NCBI GenBank assembly: GCA_050252545.1
Contig: JBFWKS010000146.1
Location: 1 to 10,202 of the forward strand
Reading direction: 5' to 3'
Origin: Patulibacter sp050252545
Lineage (GTDB): Bacteria; Actinomycetota; Thermoleophilia; Solirubrobacterales; Solirubrobacteraceae
Length of the DNA: 10,202 nucleotides
Shown: positions 6,805 through 10,202 of the stretch, piece by piece
How the letters are laid out: every line of letters begins with the position of its first letter
How positions within the stretch are numbered: the stretch's first letter is position 1
Program-made: the position numbers and the translations under genes
The notes under the pieces: model-generated
What the model saw: only the letters and a program-made list of their open reading frames with translations
Databases searched by the model: none
Told to the model about the DNA's origin: nothing

Positions 6805-8007
6805 ATGGCGCCCCTGATCACCCGTGAGGAAGCCCTGCAGCTGGGGCAGTTGACCGAGCGCGAGGACATCCTCGCGCTCGTCGAACGGGCATGGGAGGCA
6901 CGGCAGGAGCGGTTCGGCGACAGCACCGACATGTGCTCGCTCGTCAACGCCAAGTCGGGCGGTTGCGCCGAGGACTGCGGGTTCTGCGCCCAGTCGCGGT
7001 TCGCGGAGTCCGAGACGCCGATGCACGCGATGATGGAGCCCGACCAGATGCTCGAGCACGCCCGCGCGGCCGAAGCCGCCGGCGCGCACCGCTTCTGCAT
7101 GGTCACGCAGGGCCAGGGCCTGTCCAACCGCGACTTCGACAAGCTGCTGGAGGGTGCGCGCCTGGTCACCGAGCACACCAACCTCAAGCGCTGCGCGTCG
7201 GTCGGGCACCTCAACCCCAAGCGTGCCCGGCAGCTCAAAGATGCGGGCATCAACCGCGTGCACCACAACGTCGAGACCGCGCGCTCCTACTACCCCGAGG
7301 TCTCCACCACCGTCCGCTACGAGGGGCGCGTCCGCACCGTCGACGCGGTCCGCGACGCGGGCCTGGAGACCTGCGTCGGCGGCATCCTCAACCTCGGCGA
7401 GTCCGAGCAGCAGCGCGTGGAGATGGCGTTCGAGCTGGCCGACATCGATCCGACGTCGGTCCCGATCAACCTGCTCAACCCGCGCCCGGGCACGAAGTTC
7501 GGCGACCGCGAGCACATGGACCCGTGGGACGCGATCAAGTGGGTCGCGATCTTCCGTCTGGTGCTGCCCGGTGCGCTGCTGCGCCTCTGCGGCGGCCGCT
7601 CCGAGAACCTCAAGGAGTGGCAGCAGATGGCCGTCAAGGCCGGGCTCAACGGCGTGATGATGGGCAACTTCCTCACGACGCTCAACACCGACCCGTCCGA
7701 CGACCGCGAGATGTTCGAGGAGCTGGGCCTGAACATCGCCCGGCACTCCGACAACGGCGCCAACCCGCGTCCTGACAACCGCTCCGGCCGGCTCGACGGC
7801 GAGACGCCCGACGTGGTCGAGTCCTACCTCGACAACCCCGACCAGGCCGAGGCGGCGGGTATCACCGTGCGCCGGTGGGACCCCTCCACCCAGCTGCGGT
7901 ACGTCAAGAAGGACAAGGTCATCCCGCCGCGTCCCGACGGCGCCCCCAACCGCTGGCCGGAGCGCGAGGCGGAGCCGACCCCCTCGGCTCCCGGGCTGGC
8001 GGTCTGA
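6805..8007 (+). CDS. bioB: Biotin synthase (radical SAM)
   Basis: A 400-aa radical-SAM enzyme that inserts sulfur into dethiobiotin to make biotin, the last step of the pathway. The SAM-binding [4Fe-4S] cluster ligands are Cys54, Cys58 and Cys61 in GGCAEDCGFCAQS (CxxxCxxC). All four ligands of the second [2Fe-2S] cluster, which supplies the sulfur in the E. coli enzyme, are present: Cys98 (HRFCMV), Cys130 (KRCASVGHL), Cys190 (LETCVGGILNLGE) and Arg265 (CGGRSENL). VHHNVET, NLLNPRPGT and GNFLTT are also conserved family stretches. The start at 6805 is set by GGAG and by the alignment to known BioB N-termini. The protein is longer than the roughly 345 residues usual for BioB because of a C-terminal tail from about residue 315 (NGANPRPDNRSGRL, then VRRWDPSTQLRYVKKDKVIP). 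It is first of a tight bioB-bioF-bioD operon. Confidence 0.97.
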   Translation: MAPLITREEALQLGQLTEREDILALVERAWEARQERFGDSTDMCSLVNAKSGGCAEDCGFCAQSRFAESETPMHAMMEPDQMLEHARAAEAAGAHRFCMVTQGQGLSNRDFDKLLEGARLVTEHTNLKRCASVGHLNPKRARQLKDAGINRVHHNVETARSYYPEVSTTVRYEGRVRTVDAVRDAGLETCVGGILNLGESEQQRVEMAFELADIDPTSVPINLLNPRPGTKFGDREHMDPWDAIKWVAIFRLVLPGALLRLCGGRSENLKEWQQMAVKAGLNGVMMGNFLTTLNTDPSDDREMFEELGLNIARHSDNGANPRPDNRSGRLDGETPDVVESYLDNPDQAEAAGITVRRWDPSTQLRYVKKDKVIPPRPDGAPNRWPEREAEPTPSAPGLAV

Positions 8008-8015
8008 GCGCTCCC

Positions 8016-9479
8016 GTGGGCACCGGTCCGGTTCGGACCGAGGGCCGCGCCGCCGGCCGGGCCGCCGTCGACGGCCCCGGCGCCGAAGCGACCGGCCCAT
8101 CGGCTGCCCGCCCTGTCGTCCCGTCCCGTCCCGGCGCCGGCGGCCCGGCCCGGGCGTCCCGTCCGGGCGATCGAGACCGTTCCGGGGCGTCCCGTCCGGC
8201 GGACGGTGATCCGGCGCTGCGCGAACAGCTCGACGCGCTCGAGGGCGACGGGCTGCTCCGGTCGCTGCGCACGCTCGACGGGCCGACGGGCCCGCGCGCG
8301 ACGGTCGACGGCCATGACCTGCTGTTGCTCTGCGGCAACGACTACCTGGGCCTGGCCGGGCATCCGGACGTCCGCCGCGGCGCCGCCGACGCCGCCCTCG
8401 CCCACGGCGGCGGCTCCGGATCGTCGCGGCTCGTCGCCGGCACGCTGTCGATCCACCGCGAGCTCGAGCGGGAGCTCGCCGCGTTCGAGCGCACCGGGAC
8501 CGCGCTGCTGTTCGGGGCCGGGTACCTCGCCAACATCGGCGTCGTCACGGCGCTCGCCGAACCGGGCGGCGTCGTTGCCAGCGACGCGCTGAACCACGCG
8601 TCGATCATCGACGGCGTGCGGCTGTCGGGCGCCGAGCGGGTCGTCTACCGCCACGGCGACTGGGAGCACCTGGACCACGAGCTGGCCGCCCGCGCCGGCT
8701 CGTCGCGTCCGCCGGCGCTCGTCGTCACCGACGGCGTCTTCTCGATGGACGGCGACGTCGCGCCGCTCGCCGAGCTCGTCGAGGTGTGCCGGCGCCACGG
8801 CGCGCGGCTCGTCGTCGACGAGGCGCACGCCACGGGCTGCGTCGGCCCCGGGGGACGCGGATCGGTCGCCGCCGCCGGCCTGGAGGGCGAGGTCGACGCG
8901 GTCGTCGGCACGCTCGGTAAGGCCCTGGGCGCGAGCGGCGCCTACGTCGCCGCCCATCCCGACGTGCGCGACTGGCTCATCAACCGGGCGCGACCGCTGA
9001 TCTTCTCGACCGCCCCCGCCCCTGCTGCCGCCGGCGCGGCACTCGCTGCGCTGGGCGTGCTCGCGCGCGAGCCGGACCGGGTCGAGCGGGTGAGCACGAA
9101 CGCCGAGATCGTCCGCACGACGTTGCGCGCCGCCGGCGTCGACCTGCGGGTTCCGGGGATCGACGGCCGGCGTGCCGAGCCGGCCGTTCCCATCGTGCCG
9201 GTCGTCGTCGGCCCGGCCGCGCCGACGATGGCGATCACCGGCGCACTGCTCCGCGACGGCATCTACCTGCAGGGCATCCGCCCGCCGACGGTCCCCTCCG
9301 GCACCTGCCGCCTGCGCCTGACGGTGTGCAGCGAGCACCGCCCGGACGAGCTGCGCGACGCGGCCCGACGGATCGCGGCCGCGATCGGGGCGGCGTCGGC
9401 GGTCGAGGCCGCCGACCCGCCGGGCCCCGCGCCCGGGCGCGCCGTCGAGTCCCACGTTCCGAGCGGGACCCGTCCCTGA
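8016..9479 (+). CDS. bioF: 8-amino-7-oxononanoate synthase with N-terminal extension
   Basis: A 487-aa PLP enzyme of the alpha-oxoamine synthase family; it condenses a pimeloyl thioester with L-alanine to give KAPA. Key residues by comparison with E. coli BioF: His194 (LNHASIIDG, stacks on PLP), Asp268 and His271 (VVDEAHATG) and the PLP lysine Lys302 (GTLGKALGASGAY). NDYLGL and GSGSSRLVAGT are also typical. The family core begins only near residue 66 (PALREQLDALEGDGLL); residues 1-65 are Ala/Gly/Pro/Arg-rich and probably disordered. GTG at 8016, eight nucleotides after the bioB stop, is the only ATG/GTG/TTG in frame between that stop and the core, so the extension is likely translated. Only a weak GAG precedes it, suggesting coupling to bioB. 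The C-terminal 25 residues are also Pro/Ala-rich. Enzyme identity is firm; start confidence is moderate. Confidence 0.95.
   Translation: MGTGPVRTEGRAAGRAAVDGPGAEATGPSAARPVVPSRPGAGGPARASRPGDRDRSGASRPADGDPALREQLDALEGDGLLRSLRTLDGPTGPRATVDGHDLLLLCGNDYLGLAGHPDVRRGAADAALAHGGGSGSSRLVAGTLSIHRELERELAAFERTGTALLFGAGYLANIGVVTALAEPGGVVASDALNHASIIDGVRLSGAERVVYRHGDWEHLDHELAARAGSSRPPALVVTDGVFSMDGDVAPLAELVEVCRRHGARLVVDEAHATGCVGPGGRGSVAAAGLEGEVDAVVGTLGKALGASGAYVAAHPDVRDWLINRARPLIFSTAPAPAAAGAALAALGVLAREPDRVERVSTNAEIVRTTLRAAGVDLRVPGIDGRRAEPAVPIVPVVVGPAAPTMAITGALLRDGIYLQGIRPPTVPSGTCRLRLTVCSEHRPDELRDAARRIAAAIGAASAVEAADPPGPAPGRAVESHVPSGTRP
8124..8199 (+). repeat. 33-bp periodic repeat in the 5' part of bioF
   Basis: Three Ser-Arg-Pro tripeptides occur exactly 11 residues apart (residues 37-39, 48-50, 59-61). 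The last two copies share a perfect 15-bp direct repeat, GGGCGTCCCGTCCGG, at 8152-8166 and 8185-8199; the first copy keeps the TCCCGTCC core at 8124-8131. The period is a multiple of three, so copy-number change would keep the frame. Confidence 0.6.
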
Positions 9480-10168
9480 TGCGCGGCGTCTTCGTGACCG
9501 GAACCGACACCGAGGTCGGCAAGACGTTCGTCGCCGCCGCGATCTGCGCCGCACTGCGGCGCGACGACGTGACGGTGCTGGCCCACAAGCCCGTGGTGAC
9601 CGGCCTGGACGACCCTGTGCCGGACGGCCGCCGCGACCACGAGCTGCTGGCCGCGTGTACCGGGCAGACCCCCGAGCAGGTGAGTCCGCTGCGGTTCGGG
9701 CCGCCGGTGTCGCCGCACCTGGCCGCCGAGCGGGCCGGTCGGCCACTGGATCCGGCCGGGCTGGTGCGCACGGCCCGTCGCGCGGCCGATCCCCACGAGA
9801 CGCTGGTCGTGGAGGGCATCGGTGGGTTGCTCGTCCCCTTCACGCGCGACGGCTACGACGTACGCGCGTTCGCCGTCGACCTGGGCCTGCCGATCGTCGT
9901 CGCCGCCCGCCCCGGTCTGGGGACGATCAGCCACACCCGGATGACGGTCGAGATCGCCCGCACCGCCGGACTCGACGTCCGCGCCGTCGTCATGACCCCG
10001 TGGACCGACGACGGCCTGGCCCGCGACAACCGCGACACGTTGCGAGCGCTTCTCGACGGCGTCCCGGTCCACGTCCTTCCACCCGCCGTCCCCCGCCCGG
10101 CGGCGTTGGCCGACGCCGCGGTCGGTCTGCCCGTCGCCGACTGGATCGGCCAGTCGTCCGCGGCGTAG
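9479..10168 (+). CDS. bioD: ATP-dependent dethiobiotin synthetase
   Basis: A 229-aa P-loop ligase of normal length; it carboxylates and closes the ureido ring of DAPA to form dethiobiotin, using ATP and CO2. The nucleotide-binding loop is at residues 8-16 (GTDTEVGKT, Lys15/Thr16). Lys37 (HKPVVTG) matches the catalytic lysine of E. coli BioD. Further family motifs are PPVSPHLAA (76-84), VEGIGGLLVP (111-120, Glu112) and the ARPGLGTISHTRMT stretch (143-156). The ATG at 9479 overlaps the bioF stop as TGATG, the usual sign of translational coupling. A longer frame opening upstream lies within bioF and is not supported. Its product is the BioB substrate, so the operon encodes consecutive steps. Stop is TAG at 10166-10168; only 34 bases follow. 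Confidence 0.97.
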   Translation: MRGVFVTGTDTEVGKTFVAAAICAALRRDDVTVLAHKPVVTGLDDPVPDGRRDHELLAACTGQTPEQVSPLRFGPPVSPHLAAERAGRPLDPAGLVRTARRAADPHETLVVEGIGGLLVPFTRDGYDVRAFAVDLGLPIVVAARPGLGTISHTRMTVEIARTAGLDVRAVVMTPWTDDGLARDNRDTLRALLDGVPVHVLPPAVPRPAALADAAVGLPVADWIGQSSAA

Positions 10169-10172
10169 CCTC

Positions 10173-10195
10173 GGCGGCGCCACGGCCGGGCCGCC
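10173..10195 (+). terminator. Small GC-rich hairpin after bioD, possible terminator
   Basis: GGCGGC at 10173-10178 pairs with GCCGCC at 10190-10195 across an 11-nt loop, five bases after the bioD stop. No T-run follows within the window, and such short GC stems are common by chance in this composition, so it may equally be a spacer before a further biotin gene. Confidence 0.2.
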
Positions 10196-10202
10196 CTGGG
10201 GT

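Noticed and set aside
5390..6817. 475-codon plus-strand frame opposite the uncharacterised protein
   Set aside because: The minus-strand frame has a good Shine-Dalgarno, a coiled coil and protein-like Trp/Tyr-containing motifs; the plus frame has none, and runs across the intergenic region into bioB.
7875..8015. Earlier GTG start for bioF inside bioB
   Set aside because: It would overlap bioB by 133 bp and add still more low-complexity residues before an already extended N-terminus; 8016 directly after the bioB stop is simpler.
6115..8100. 661-codon minus-strand frame across bioB and the divergent intergenic region
   Set aside because: It covers bioB antisense and a control region and includes no recognisable motif; it is a GC-driven shadow.
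7824..9746. 640-codon minus-strand frame opposite bioF and bioD
   Set aside because: It is antisense to two clearly conserved enzymes and is low-complexity Arg/Gly/Ala.

Overview
The window is very GC-rich and densely coded, with strong G/C bias at third codon positions, GTG starts and short GTGA/TGATG gene overlaps. This points to a high-GC actinobacterium. The mix of genes, including an uncharacterised GGAARVWWPG-type protein, would fit the Thermoleophilia/Solirubrobacterales, but that placement is an inference and not shown by any marker here. I see no mobile element, CRISPR array, tRNA, rRNA or phage gene.

Layout. Positions 1-897 (+) hold the 3' part of an RNase D family gene (last DEDDy exonuclease motifs, then HRDC). 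Convergent to it, and overlapping its last 68 bp, is a minus-strand cluster running from 6529 down to 830: an uncharacterised 425-aa protein, a MoxR-type AAA+ ATPase, a DUF58 protein and a TgpA-like membrane transglutaminase. The last three are joined by two 4-bp GTGA stop/start overlaps, so they are almost certainly translated from one message. The MoxR/DUF58/transglutaminase set is a widespread envelope-associated module of poorly known function. A divergent intergenic region (6530-6804) separates this cluster from a plus-strand biotin operon, bioB-bioF-bioD (6805-10168), whose genes are 8 nt apart (B to F) or overlapping (F to D). BioF (pimeloyl thioester to KAPA), BioD (DAPA to dethiobiotin) and BioB (dethiobiotin to biotin) are three of the four core ring-assembly enzymes. 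BioA (KAPA to DAPA) is not in the window and may lie beyond the right edge or elsewhere.

Most of the window is ordinary housekeeping content. The points that deserve a second look are: two interleaved perfect 7-bp inverted repeats in the moxR leader, one of which covers the Shine-Dalgarno sequence; a 23-bp tandem duplication in the bioB upstream region; a 65-residue low-complexity N-terminal extension on BioF carrying an 11-residue (33-bp) repeat; a long C-terminal tail on BioB; and the two-domain uncharacterised protein at the head of the MoxR cluster. I do not see a clearly new multi-gene system.
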